Shown: positions 1 to 6,173, counted from the first letter of the stretch. The stretch is 7,696 nucleotides of DNA from Alphaproteobacteria bacterium UBA2723 (GCA_002353835.1 DEKL01000017.1:1-7696); one strand, 5' to 3'. A program made the numbers and translations. The notes: generated by a model from the letters alone, not told the origin.

Positions 1-2034
1 TGTTTCATATTCAAACGGACGATGCAATTCATCAAATGCCGTTACTGTCTTCGGCAAGGCTTTTAACATTTGCTTTTGAGTTACACCGGAAAGTGCCAAT
101 TTATTAGAAGATACCGTTTTTAAAGAATTAAATGACGAATCAGATGCTAAACTTAAACTCCCGACCGGTTTGTTAATGGCTCTATCCAAATCTAACGCAC
201 CACGTCCGTATTTATCACTGTTTGCATATTCACCGGTATTGTTTGCCGTATCTAATAATAACCACGCAATATTTTGGGTGGAAAGCCACGGATAATAACC
301 GCTTAACAACGCAATACTGCCGGAAACAGCCGGTGTTGCCATAGATGTACCGTTAAGAATAACATCACCTGATGCCGATGCCCCCGTTGCCTCAACCTGA
401 GAACCCGGAGCCGCCAAACAATATCCTTTTGCCGAACCGCACCAGTTTGAATAACTCGCTAACTTACCGGAAGGAGCTAACTTAGAGGCCGTAGATAAAT
501 CCAAAGACGTCACTGCTAAATACGGCGCCTCATATTTCCCCGGACCGTTATACCCATACTCTGATAAATCAAGCTTGGCCAACCCGTTATAAAAATTCGC
601 ATTGTGCATTCCCATATTACCGGTGGATTGCACCCACACTGCACCATTCTTTGCCGCATAAGCATAAGATTCATCCAATTCCACATACTGTGCCAGTTGG
701 TCTGTATCATCAACATCTAACTCATCCGTAGCCGCACCCCAACTGTTATTGATAACCCCGACACCATCATCAACCATTTTATGCACGGCACCTTGCATAT
801 TTTGTTCCAAATCCCAGCTGGCGGCATAAAGCTCTGCATTTTCAAACGCCACACCATGCGCCCCGATATCATTTTTATTACCGGCAATAATACCGGCGAC
901 ATGTGTACCGTGATTAAGTTCATGCATACCGCTAAGCCAACTCTTAAACCATTCCTCATCTTCCGGGTCAACACTAATCATTCCATCCATATTAGAACCC
1001 GGATTACCGGCGCCACCGCCATTGATAAACGTCATATCGCTGAGTGAGATGTTCCAATTTTCATGCAAAACATTTTCCATTTGTGCCTCGGTCATGCCAA
1101 CCGGAACACCTGCCGGAGAAGATTCATATGACCACGCTTCAACATACGGCACATTATCCTCTGTCCGATGAATATGCATCATGTAGTACAAATCATCTTT
1201 TTTGAAAATATAGGCCTCAAAATCCGGACGTACAATTCTGCTCCACACCCCGTTATTTTCATGCGGACTATAGTCATTATAAGCATTGGCATCATAAGTT
1301 TTAACAATTTTACCGGCTAAATCATTATTGGCATAAACACCGGTATCCAAAACACCGACCAAAACCTTTTTCAACGGCTCATCAGAATTTGCCTGGTGGC
1401 TGATAGGTTTGCCGTCAGCATCTAAAATCAGATTATCATTTTCATCAAACTTATAGATTTTACTGTAAGCTTCTGCCGCTTTTATACCGGCTAAAAGATT
1501 GGTCTTTTTCAATTCTTCCGTCTTAAAGACATCTATTCTTTTATTGCCGGTCGGATCATCCGGATTATACGGTTCATCCCCTCCACCGCCACCGCTGTGA
1601 TGAGAACCGCCGCCGCTGTTTGAAAGCGCTAAAGCCAAACCGCCGCCGACAGCCAATGCACCCGCGGCATACAATAATGTATCATTATCAATTAGCGTTC
1701 CGCTTGATTTGGCTGTACGCACAGGATTAACTTTTCCTGTTAATCTTTTAGCGCACGAGTGATGAATATTAGCCCCTTGTGAAGCTAAATAACGAGCCGC
1801 CTGCATATTGCCGTCTTTTAATGCCATACAATAAGCCGTATCTCCCGAATTATCTACCAAATCAATAGCACGTGAATAACGGCTTAAAAGCCCGAAATAT
1901 CTTGAATTTCCGGCTTTAGCCTGTTCGTAAATAGATTTTGCATTAAGATGATATGTATAAGCATTACCCTGCACCGGCATTAAAACAGCTAAAACACCGG
2001 CAAATAAAGGCAACAAGCGACTATTATGCTTCAT
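1..2034 (-). CDS. Secreted subtilisin-like (S8) serine protease with N-terminal ankyrin-like segment, 3' end outside window
   Basis: An uninterrupted frame of 678 codons runs from ATG at 2034 off the left edge. The start has an AGGGG Shine-Dalgarno seven bases upstream. Residues 1-25 are a signal peptide (hydrophobic core 7-20, cut probably after GNA at 25). Residues 33-93 resemble degenerate ankyrin repeats (DNSGDTAY, GNMQAARYLASQGANI). A hydrophobic stretch at 119-138 leads into a Gly/His/Ser linker (141-152). The S8 domain follows: catalytic Asp230 in GVLDTGV, His375 in NHGTHVAGIIAG, oxyanion Asn473 and Ser564 in NGTSMATPAVSG. Asp and His are 145 residues apart, against about 32 in subtilisin, so there is a large insertion. 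After the protease domain, TAFDELHRPF (665-674) resembles the junction to the beta-barrel in S8 autotransporters such as NalP. A C-terminal autotransporter domain is therefore inferred but lies outside the window. It is probably surface-exposed or secreted; the substrate is unknown. Confidence 0.9.
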   Translation of the reverse strand, partial: MKHNSRLLPLFAGVLAVLMPVQGNAYTYHLNAKSIYEQAKAGNSRYFGLLSRYSRAIDLVDNSGDTAYCMALKDGNMQAARYLASQGANIHHSCAKRLTGKVNPVRTAKSSGTLIDNDTLLYAAGALAVGGGLALALSNSGGGSHHSGGGGGDEPYNPDDPTGNKRIDVFKTEELKKTNLLAGIKAAEAYSKIYKFDENDNLILDADGKPISHQANSDEPLKKVLVGVLDTGVYANNDLAGKIVKTYDANAYNDYSPHENNGVWSRIVRPDFEAYIFKKDDLYYMMHIHRTEDNVPYVEAWSYESSPAGVPVGMTEAQMENVLHENWNISLSDMTFINGGGAGNPGSNMDGMISVDPEDEEWFKSWLSGMHELNHGTHVAGIIAGNKNDIGAHGVAFENAELYAASWDLEQNMQGAVHKMVDDGVGVINNSWGAATDELDVDDTDQLAQYVELDESYAYAAKNGAVWVQSTGNMGMHNANFYNGLAKLDLSEYGYNGPGKYEAPYLAVTSLDLSTASKLAPSGKLASYSNWCGSAKGYCLAAPGSQVEATGASASGDVILNGTSMATPAVSGSIALLSGYYPWLSTQNIAWLLLDTANNTGEYANSDKYGRGALDLDRAINKPVGSLSLASDSSFNSLKTVSSNKLALSGVTQKQMLKALPKTVTAFDELHRPFEYET

Positions 2035-2110
2035 TTCTATACCCCTATATAGTACATCATATCTGAGTATAAGCATAAAAAAGCTAAGAAACCTTTAAGA
2101 AAAAGGGAAA

Positions 2111-2500
2111 TTAAAACTTTTCTTTCAAATAAGCGATAATTTCGGCATCAGCCGGCGGAAATTCATAATTATCCATCTCTTGCGGTGTAACCCATAACAA
2201 TTTCTGGTGCACATTAGCCTTCAAATTTTCCAAATCTTTAATTTTTGCTTTATAGACCAACAATTTAAACTCGCCATGCTCATATTTTTTTGTAACAGAC
2301 ATCAAATACTGCCCGACTTCGCAACAAACATCCAATTCTTCTTTAATTTCGCGGATAATACACTGTTCTACGGTTTCGCCTTCTTCTTGTTTACCGCCCG
2401 GAAATTCCCACAGTCCGGCAAGCGCTTTCCCTTCCGGTCTTTGTCCGATAAGAATTTTTCCCTCGTCATTAACAATAATCGCCGTACCGACAATTTTCAT
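2111..2500 (-). CDS. mutT: MutT-type Nudix hydrolase (8-oxo-dGTP diphosphatase)
   Basis: This 129-aa protein has the usual MutT length. By family knowledge it hydrolyses oxidised nucleoside triphosphates such as 8-oxo-dGTP to the monophosphate and pyrophosphate, keeping them out of DNA. The signature LAGLWEFPGGK (28-37) is typical of MutT. The Nudix box GX5EX7REUXEEXGU is seen as Gly36, Glu42, Arg50-Glu51 and Glu54-Glu55. The Gly normally found after EEX is Asp57, a tolerated deviation since the metal-binding glutamates are intact. The ATG has AGGGGA seven bases upstream. The gene is divergent from the hydrolase at 2577 across 76 bases. It lies 76 bases upstream of the S8 protease on the same strand, and only a weak CCTTT/AAAGG hairpin lies between, so co-transcription is possible. 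Other Nudix substrates cannot be excluded. Confidence 0.88.
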   Translation of the reverse strand: MKIVGTAIIVNDEGKILIGQRPEGKALAGLWEFPGGKQEEGETVEQCIIREIKEELDVCCEVGQYLMSVTKKYEHGEFKLLVYKAKIKDLENLKANVHQKLLWVTPQEMDNYEFPPADAEIIAYLKEKF

Positions 2501-2576
2501 ATTTTATCCCCTAAATTAAGTAAATATTAAGCATTTACCAAACAAACTATAAAAAATATCGTAAAAAGGGAAAATA

Positions 2577-3476
2577 ATGTTCGGATTTTTCAACAACAAA
2601 GTTTTTGACAAAGGCTGGCTTCCCCCTTATGAAGGGCATGAGATATATTATCAGCAAATGGGAAACCCGAAAGGCGAAGTGGTGCTTAATTTTCATGGTG
2701 GCCCCGGTGACTGTTGCAAAGAATCACACGGACAGTATTTTAACTTAAAAAAACAACGTGTTATCATGTTTGACCAACGCGGTTGCAAGCGTTCCAAAGC
2801 CGAAGACATTGTTTCCTTAAATGATACCAAACGTTTGCTTAAAGATGCCAAACGTGTACTTGATCATTTAGGCATTAAAGATAAAGTTATCGTTTCAGGC
2901 GGTTCGTGGGGTTCAACTTTAGCCTTATTGTTTGCCGAGCGTTATCCGGAAATAACAAAATCCCTTGTAGTTTATTCAATTTTTTTGGCGCGCAGGGAAG
3001 ATATGGAGTGGATGTTAAGAGACAGCGCTCTGTTTTATCCGGATTTAATGGAAGAAATTCGCCGTCAAAGCGAGGGAGAAAACCCATACACGCATTATGC
3101 CAAACTTATTTTTTCCGAAGATTTGGGTTCTATACAAACTGCCGTTAAGTATATGAGCAATTACGAACGAATCTTGGGCAGAACAGATGCCAAATTTGAA
3201 GATGTCAGGATAGACAACGAGGTTATCAATTCTTCCCGTATTGCGCTTTATTATGCCGCCAATCGTTACTTTTTGGAAGATAATGAGATTCTCAAGAATA
3301 TAGATAAAATCAGAGACATTCCAACCTTAATTTTCCATAACAGACTGGACATGTGTTGCCCCTTAAAAAGCGCATGGGATTTGTACCGTTCATTAGATAA
3401 TGCCCAAATAGAAATTATTGCAGACAGAGGGCACGGCGGCAAAAAATTGAAAAAAGCCGTCAAAAAACATTTTTAA
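2577..3476 (+). CDS. Alpha/beta hydrolase, proline iminopeptidase-like (S33 family)
   Basis: This 299-aa cytoplasmic protein has the layout of prolyl aminopeptidase, which releases N-terminal proline from peptides. The oxyanion motif HGGPG is at 40-44, FDQRGC at 65-70 matches the conserved family block after strand 4, and the nucleophile elbow GGSWGS (108-113) puts the catalytic serine at 110. The likely acid is Asp258 in FHNRLDMCCP and the likely histidine is His286 in DRGHGG. A cap region spans roughly 140-235. HGGPG is usually followed by glycines; here it continues with DCCKESH, so substrate preference may differ from classical enzymes. The protein is slightly short and ends in a lysine-rich tail just after the catalytic His. 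The start has an AAGGG Shine-Dalgarno about six bases upstream. An intrinsic terminator follows at 3507-3540. The fold and triad are secure; the exact substrate is inferred. Confidence 0.85.
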   Translation: MFGFFNNKVFDKGWLPPYEGHEIYYQQMGNPKGEVVLNFHGGPGDCCKESHGQYFNLKKQRVIMFDQRGCKRSKAEDIVSLNDTKRLLKDAKRVLDHLGIKDKVIVSGGSWGSTLALLFAERYPEITKSLVVYSIFLARREDMEWMLRDSALFYPDLMEEIRRQSEGENPYTHYAKLIFSEDLGSIQTAVKYMSNYERILGRTDAKFEDVRIDNEVINSSRIALYYAANRYFLEDNEILKNIDKIRDIPTLIFHNRLDMCCPLKSAWDLYRSLDNAQIEIIADRGHGGKKLKKAVKKHF

Positions 3477-3506
3477 TTTGCCAATCCGGCTTCCATTTAC
3501 GATTAG

Positions 3507-3540
3507 GCGCTCTTCAAGATTATTAAAGAGTGCTTTTTTT
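3507..3540 (+). terminator. Intrinsic terminator of the proline iminopeptidase-like gene
   Basis: An 8-bp stem, GCGCTCTT at 3507-3514 with AAGAGTGC at 3526-3533 (one G-U pair), encloses an 11-nt loop. Seven T residues follow directly. It sits 30 bases after the stop codon of the plus-strand hydrolase. Confidence 0.85.
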
Positions 3541-3549
3541 GCGAAATAA

Positions 3550-3623
3550 CCGCGGAAGTCCTCTTTCAAAGCGGAGCGTACATAAACGTACGTGAGCATT
3601 TGAAATGAGGCTTCCTTCTGCGG
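3550..3623. repeat. Long intergenic hairpin, palindromic element copy A
   Basis: A 74-base, nearly complete inverted repeat lies between two convergent genes. The outer arms CCGCGGAAG and CTTCTGCGG pair with a few unpaired bases. CCTCTTTCAAA (3560-3570) pairs with TTTGAAATGAGG (3600-3610 region) with one bulged base. The tip is a 6-bp stem GCGTAC/GTACGT around the loop ATAAAC. There is no T-run at its edge, so it is not a simple terminator. The same architecture, with a GTAC-containing 6-bp tip and 6-nt loop, recurs at 6421-6502. A REP- or MITE-like element is inferred. Confidence 0.6.
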
Positions 3624-3650
3624 ATTAGTTCACAAAAAAACACCTTTAAT

Positions 3651-4031
3651 TTAGGCTGTACGGTCAAAACGCGAGAGCTTCATCATCTGTTTTACATCCG
3701 GCTCCTCAATAAAGAGGGCGCATGCACCATATTTCTCAACATCTTCTTGCGGGTACATTCTCTCTAACCGAACGCGGATTTCCTCACGAGTATCATAGCC
3801 AATCATCTCCGGCGGCAAGAGGCGGATAAGGGTTTCAAAATCAGGAAAAAGGGCTATACCTTTAATTTCCCGAACAAGGGTTGTACCGGTTTCCAGATTA
3901 TGATATTCCAACATATCACCGACACGCATTGTCTGAAGTTGAGGCACATAAGGGCGGACATCAATTTTACGCTGACCGCCTAAAATTTTATTATATGTAA
4001 AAGGATAAACTTTAATCACCTGTTTTTGCAT
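3651..4031 (-). CDS. ASCH-domain protein
   Basis: A 126-aa protein starting at 4031. An ATG at 4076 would add 15 residues but has no Shine-Dalgarno, whereas the ATG at 4031 has AAGAGG nine bases upstream, so the shorter form is preferred. ASCH domains have a PUA-like beta-barrel and are thought to bind RNA or modified nucleosides; some members are amidohydrolases acting on N4-acetylcytidine. Features of the family visible here are ILGGQRKIDVRP near the N terminus (basic residues after a turn), MRVGDMLEYHN in the middle, the V-x-x-I block followed by FPDFETLIRLLPPEMIG, and a closing YGACALFIE strand. The domain fills the whole protein, so no partner function is indicated. It converges with the hydrolase gene and diverges from the small membrane gene at 4278. 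The specific role is unknown. Confidence 0.78.
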   Translation of the reverse strand: MQKQVIKVYPFTYNKILGGQRKIDVRPYVPQLQTMRVGDMLEYHNLETGTTLVREIKGIALFPDFETLIRLLPPEMIGYDTREEIRVRLERMYPQEDVEKYGACALFIEEPDVKQMMKLSRFDRTA

Positions 4032-4132
4032 TAGTAATCGCCTCTTTTCACAGCTTACAAGGATAATATAGGGCATAAAATTTTAAATTGCAAGGCTAAA
4101 CATACCAAAAAGTATGTATATGCATTTTTTAT

Positions 4133-4161
4133 TTGACCAATAGACAAAAATATGGTAGGAT
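4133..4161 (+). promoter_or_regulatory. Sigma70-type promoter for the small membrane protein gene
   Basis: TTGACC at 4133-4138 matches the -35 box in five of six positions. Exactly 17 bases separate it from TAGGAT at 4156-4161, which matches the -10 box in four of six. Transcription would begin near 4168 and leave a leader of about 110 nt before the ATG at 4278. Confidence 0.6.
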
Positions 4162-4167
4162 ATAGAT

Positions 4168-4277
4168 GAATTTATAAGGATTAAGATATATTTAGGTTGT
4201 TTGTCATAGTGTTTTTACTGTGATACTCCTATTCTTACTCCTAAAACATACGAGTATTCACATTAAAATTATAAACT
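4168..4277 (+). promoter_or_regulatory. Structured untranslated leader without a Shine-Dalgarno
   Basis: The inferred leader holds a hairpin at 4203-4224 (GTCATAGT with ACTGTGAT around TTTTT-rich loop) and a second possible pairing, ATACTC at 4223-4228 with GAGTAT at 4252-4257. The pyrimidine-rich motif TACTCCT occurs twice between the arms. No purine-rich ribosome binding site precedes the ATG. The only AGGA-like sequence lies about 95 bases upstream. A regulatory role is inference only. Confidence 0.35.
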
Positions 4278-4547
4278 ATGGCAAAAAATTTTAAAGCCAT
4301 TATCAGCGCATGCGTTGGTATGGCTATCGTAGCAGGAAAGTTAATCGTTTCTTCATCCTCTTACGGTCGTGGTTTCGGAGCATGGATGAGTTGGTTTATG
4401 GAGAACACATTATGGTTCTGCACCACCTTCGCCATCTGCTTCGTCGCGATGGCTGCTTGGCAGAAACTATCCCCCGTGAGCTTTAAAAGCGCACGCACCA
4501 GTTTCTGCAACTGGTGGGATAAGTTCATAAAGAACATGAATGATTAA
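4278..4547 (+). CDS. Small two-helix membrane protein of unknown function
   Basis: I do not recognise this 89-aa protein. Two hydrophobic segments are visible, about residues 6-25 (IISACVGMAIVAGKLIV) and 44-61 (TLWFCTTFAICFVAMAAW). They are joined by a serine/glycine/tryptophan-rich turn (SSSSYGRGFGAWMSWF). The basic, aromatic tail (70-89) would be cytoplasmic by the positive-inside rule. The composition is unusual: five tryptophans in the second half and four cysteines. Codons ending in C (TTC, TGC, ATC, ACC, GCC) are more frequent than in neighbouring genes, which could mean high expression or different ancestry. The gene is isolated, bracketed by a promoter at 4133-4161 and a strong terminator at 4556-4602, and this supports it being real despite the lack of a Shine-Dalgarno. 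A small toxin or a membrane-stress peptide is possible, but nothing in the sequence establishes either. Confidence 0.6.
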   Translation: MAKNFKAIISACVGMAIVAGKLIVSSSSYGRGFGAWMSWFMENTLWFCTTFAICFVAMAAWQKLSPVSFKSARTSFCNWWDKFIKNMND

Positions 4548-4555
4548 CACTCTTA

Positions 4556-4602
4556 CCTTGAGAACCCGTTGCTTTTAGCAATACCGTTCTCAAGGTTTTT
4601 TT
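4556..4602 (+). terminator. Strong intrinsic terminator of the small membrane gene
   Basis: A perfect 10-bp stem, CCTTGAGAAC at 4556-4565 and GTTCTCAAGG at 4586-4595, is followed by seven T residues. A smaller inner stem (TTGC/GCAA) lies in the loop. It begins 8 bases after the stop codon at 4547. Confidence 0.9.
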
Positions 4603-4650
4603 ATGCTTAAATTAAAACATTGCCTCCACCACTTGCACCAATATCCCTTT

Positions 4651-4732
4651 AACTCGTCATACCTCAGCCGGCAAAGTCATTTAAACTCGTCATACCTCGT
4701 TCGTTGCACTCACTCAGGGCATGACGTTTTTT
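4651..4732. repeat. Duplicated 15-mer with terminator-like hairpin
   Basis: AACTCGTCATACCTC occurs at 4651-4665 and again, identically, at 4684-4698, 33 bases apart. The second copy forms a hairpin with downstream sequence: CGTCAT (4688-4693) pairs with ATGACG (4721-4726), extended by CC/GG pairs. It is followed by TTTTTT, so it could act as a plus-strand terminator. Confidence 0.55.
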
Positions 4733-4740
4733 ATTGTCAC

Positions 4741-4769
4741 CCCTCGTTTTCGTCAGAAAACGTCAAGGG
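4741..4769. repeat. Short palindrome of the GTCAC...GGGATCC type
   Basis: CGTTTTC (4745-4751) and GAAAACG (4756-4762) form a perfect 7-bp stem with the loop GTCA. An outer CCCT/AGGG pairing has a three-base bulge. The flanks GTCACCC and GGGATCCCATGAG resemble the dispersed intergenic palindromes, with ends like GTCATTCC and GGAATCC, seen in several proteobacterial genomes. Membership in such a family is inferred. Confidence 0.45.
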
Positions 4770-4805
4770 ATCCCATGAGAATAATAAAGCCATATCATAC
4801 CCACA

Positions 4806-4836
4806 CAAAAAGGCACCTCTTTAAGAAGTGCCTTTT
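4806..4836 (-). terminator. Intrinsic terminator of the TrcR-like gene
   Basis: AAAAGGCAC (4808-4816) pairs with GTGCCTTTT (4828-4836) in a 9-bp stem. Read on the minus strand, it follows the stop codon of the TrcR-like gene by about 25 bases and ends in a T-run. The symmetric A and T flanks make it potentially bidirectional. Confidence 0.8.
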
Positions 4837-4861
4837 GTTAATTCATCTTGCTTAAGATAAA

Positions 4862-5269
4862 TTATTTTTTCTTAGCCGGAGCTTTCTTTGCTGCAGGCTT
4901 CTTTGCCGGAGCCTTTTTAGCAGCAGGCTTTTTTGCCGGAGCTTTTTTAGCAACGGTTTTCTTTGCCGGTGCTTTCTTTGCTGTTGTCTTTACAGCAGCT
5001 TTCTTAGCAACAGGCTTTTTAGCCGGAGCCTTTTTAGCAACGGTTTTCTTTGCCGGAGTTTTCTTTGCTGTTGTCTTTACAGCAGCTTTCTTAGCAACAG
5101 GCTTTTTAGCCGGAGCTTTTTTAGCAACGGTTTTCTTTGCCGGTGCTTTCTTTGCTGTTGTCTTTACAGCAGCTTTTTTAACTGCAGGTTTCTTTGCAGC
5201 GGTTTTCTTTGCTGCAGGTTTCTTTGCTGCCGGTTTCTTTGCCGGAGCCTTCTTAGCGGTTGTTACCAT
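4862..5269 (-). CDS. Possible nested, independently translated histone-H1-like protein
   Basis: Codon 278 of the TrcR-like frame is an ATG preceded by AAAGGAGGG with seven bases between GGAGG and ATG. This is a better ribosome binding site than those of the surrounding genes. Initiation there would give 135 residues starting [17 protein letters not shown] and made almost wholly of AKKxxAKK repeats. It would be highly basic, with no aromatic or acidic residues and no fold expected. Such a free protein would resemble the lysine/alanine-rich histone-H1-like proteins of bacteria such as Hc1/Hc2 of Chlamydia, which compact DNA. The signal is plainly in the sequence. That both products are made, or that this was once a separate gene fused to trcR, is inference. 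Confidence 0.45.
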   Translation of the reverse strand: MVTTAKKAPAKKPAAKKPAAKKTAAKKPAVKKAAVKTTAKKAPAKKTVAKKAPAKKPVAKKAAVKTTAKKTPAKKTVAKKAPAKKPVAKKAAVKTTAKKAPAKKTVAKKAPAKKPAAKKAPAKKPAAKKAPAKKK

Positions 5270-6100
5270 GGATTTCCCTCCTTTAGAAGTTACACTAGAT
5301 TTCTTTGTAGCCTTTTTAACGGCGGCTTTCTTTACCGGTGCTTTTTTAGTAGCAGTTCTTGTTGTCGCCTTTTTAGCCGTAGCTTTTTTAGCGGCACTTT
5401 TCTTAGCCGGTGCCTTTTTAGCAGTCGGCTTTTTAGCTGCTACCTTTTTGGCGGTTTTCTTTGCCGCTTTTTTGGTTACAGCTTTTTGGGTCGTTTTCTT
5501 AGCGGTTGTCTTTTTAGCAGTTTTCTTCTTTGCCGCTTTTTTCTTTGTTTTCTTTTTACCTTTATTCTCTTTCAACTCGGCTTGCTGTTGAGAAATAAGC
5601 ATAGCCTTTTCTAAATCTTTTTCAGAGCAAAGCCCGACCGCCATCGGATTAACCGGACGGAAATTTGCCATATTCGGATGTGTGCCGTTACGAATGGCAT
5701 TGATGGTCGGCTTTGTTGTACCGATAAGTTTACAAATCTGTGAATCAATAACTTCCGGACAATTCTTCAATATCCACAAAATAGCATTTGGTTTTTCGGC
5801 ACGTTGTGTCGGAGAAAGAATTTTCTTAGCCTTTGCATTTCTTTCTTTAACATTTTTCTCTAAAGGCAAAGCTTCCAAGCGTGCTGTTTCATCTTTCTGA
5901 CAACGAGCAATTTCTTCTAATGAAAGTTGACCGTTGGAAACAGGGCTGACACCGCGAATATTATAGGCAATATCACCATCTGCAATTGCTTGTACCTCTA
6001 ACTCGTGCAATTCACAAAAATCTGCAATCTGTTTAAATGTTAAAGTTGTATTTTCAACCAGCCAAACTGCTGTAGCCTTAGGCATTAAAGGGGCTGTCAT
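4862..6100 (-). CDS. trcR: DUF1013/TrcR-type cell-cycle transcriptional regulator with long histone-H1-like tail
   Basis: This 412-aa protein starts at ATG 6100, with AAGGA about seven bases upstream. Residues 1 to about 165 are a recognisable DUF1013 domain: the near-invariant start [15 protein letters not shown], the helix block [21 protein letters not shown] (22-42), and a helix-turn-helix-like region at 105-138 ([19 protein letters not shown], then [16 protein letters not shown]). This family, called TrcR, is described as a DNA-binding cell-cycle regulator of Alphaproteobacteria. From about 178 to 412 the protein is almost only Lys, Ala, Pro, Thr and Val in AKKxxAKK-type units, like histone H1 tails and bacterial histone-like proteins. 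The tail would bind DNA by charge. It is split at 268-277 by [10 protein letters not shown], which encodes a Shine-Dalgarno in front of Met278. Family members are usually much shorter, so the length is unusual. The gene stands alone, between terminators on both sides. Confidence 0.87.
   Translation of the reverse strand: MTAPLMPKATAVWLVENTTLTFKQIADFCELHELEVQAIADGDIAYNIRGVSPVSNGQLSLEEIARCQKDETARLEALPLEKNVKERNAKAKKILSPTQRAEKPNAILWILKNCPEVIDSQICKLIGTTKPTINAIRNGTHPNMANFRPVNPMAVGLCSEKDLEKAMLISQQQAELKENKGKKKTKKKAAKKKTAKKTTAKKTTQKAVTKKAAKKTAKKVAAKKPTAKKAPAKKSAAKKATAKKATTRTATKKAPVKKAAVKKATKKSSVTSKGGKSMVTTAKKAPAKKPAAKKPAAKKTAAKKPAVKKAAVKTTAKKAPAKKTVAKKAPAKKPVAKKAAVKTTAKKTPAKKTVAKKAPAKKPVAKKAAVKTTAKKAPAKKTVAKKAPAKKPAAKKAPAKKPAAKKAPAKKK
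4933..5174. repeat. 87-bp in-frame tandem repeat in the lysine-rich tail
   Basis: About 2.8 copies of an 87-bp unit (29 codons), with unit starts at 4980, 5067 and 5154. The complete units 4980-5066 and 5067-5153 differ at only three bases, two of them in neighbouring codons. Near identity at synonymous positions means recent duplication rather than only selection on the protein. At protein level each unit contains AAVKTTAKK, then [19 protein letters not shown]. Confidence 0.88.
5270..5284 (-). promoter_or_regulatory. Internal Shine-Dalgarno within the TrcR-like gene
   Basis: Minus-strand AAAGGAGGGAAATCC directly precedes the in-frame ATG at 5269. The GGAGG core is at 5277-5281, seven bases from the ATG. 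It encodes KGGKS, the only non-repetitive patch in the lysine-rich tail, so the DNA sequence stands out from its repeat surroundings. Confidence 0.55.
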
Positions 6101-6144
6101 TTTATTATCCTTTCTTAAAAAACTTAAACTTTAAGCATAGCCTA

Positions 6145-6173
6145 AACCCGTTTTATACGAGATACAAGGGGTT
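6145..6173. promoter_or_regulatory. Imperfect palindrome upstream of the TrcR-like gene
   Basis: The arms AACCCGTTTTAT (6145-6156) and ATACAAGGGGTT (6162-6173) are reverse complements at 10 of 12 positions around a 5-base centre. It lies 45 to 73 bases upstream of the start codon, where the promoter would be expected; I could not assign clear -35/-10 boxes. An operator, possibly for autoregulation, is inference. Confidence 0.3.

Larger units (their letters stand above)
4548..4861. other. Gene-free spacer between convergent genes
   Basis: This spacer of about 310 bases holds the terminator at 4556-4602, a duplicated 15-mer and hairpins at 4651-4769, and the TrcR-side terminator at 4806-4836. 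An open frame from 4603 to 4824 exists, but it has no ribosome binding site, reads through these palindromes and has a low-complexity His/Ser-rich product. It is not called as a gene. Confidence 0.7.

Noticed and set aside
516..1047. Short minus-strand frames and one plus-strand frame of 66-88 codons inside 516-1047
   Set aside because: They overlap the catalytic domain of the S8 protease in other frames, and their Met/Trp/Ile-rich or low-complexity products have no domain signature.
2035..2110. Terminator between mutT and the S8 protease gene
   Set aside because: The only candidate is a 5-bp CCTTT/AAAGG stem with an interrupted T-run, too weak to call.
4032..4076. Longer N-terminus for the ASCH protein, starting at 4076
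   Set aside because: No ribosome binding site precedes it, and the extra 15 residues precede the conserved domain. The ATG at 4031 has AAGAGG upstream.
4603..4824. A 73-codon plus-strand frame in the intergenic spacer
   Set aside because: It starts directly after a terminator T-run, has no Shine-Dalgarno and runs through palindromes and the next terminator. The product is low-complexity with no recognisable features.
4933..5174. CRISPR-like array
   Set aside because: The regular repetition is an in-frame coding tandem repeat with no variable spacers; the period is a multiple of three.
4848..5591. A 247-codon plus-strand frame encoding a Phe/Ala/Leu-rich, apparently membrane-like protein
   Set aside because: It is the antisense of the AKK-repeat tail: Lys/Ala codons read backwards give Phe/Ala/Leu. 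It has no ribosome binding site and the minus-strand frame is the recognisable gene.
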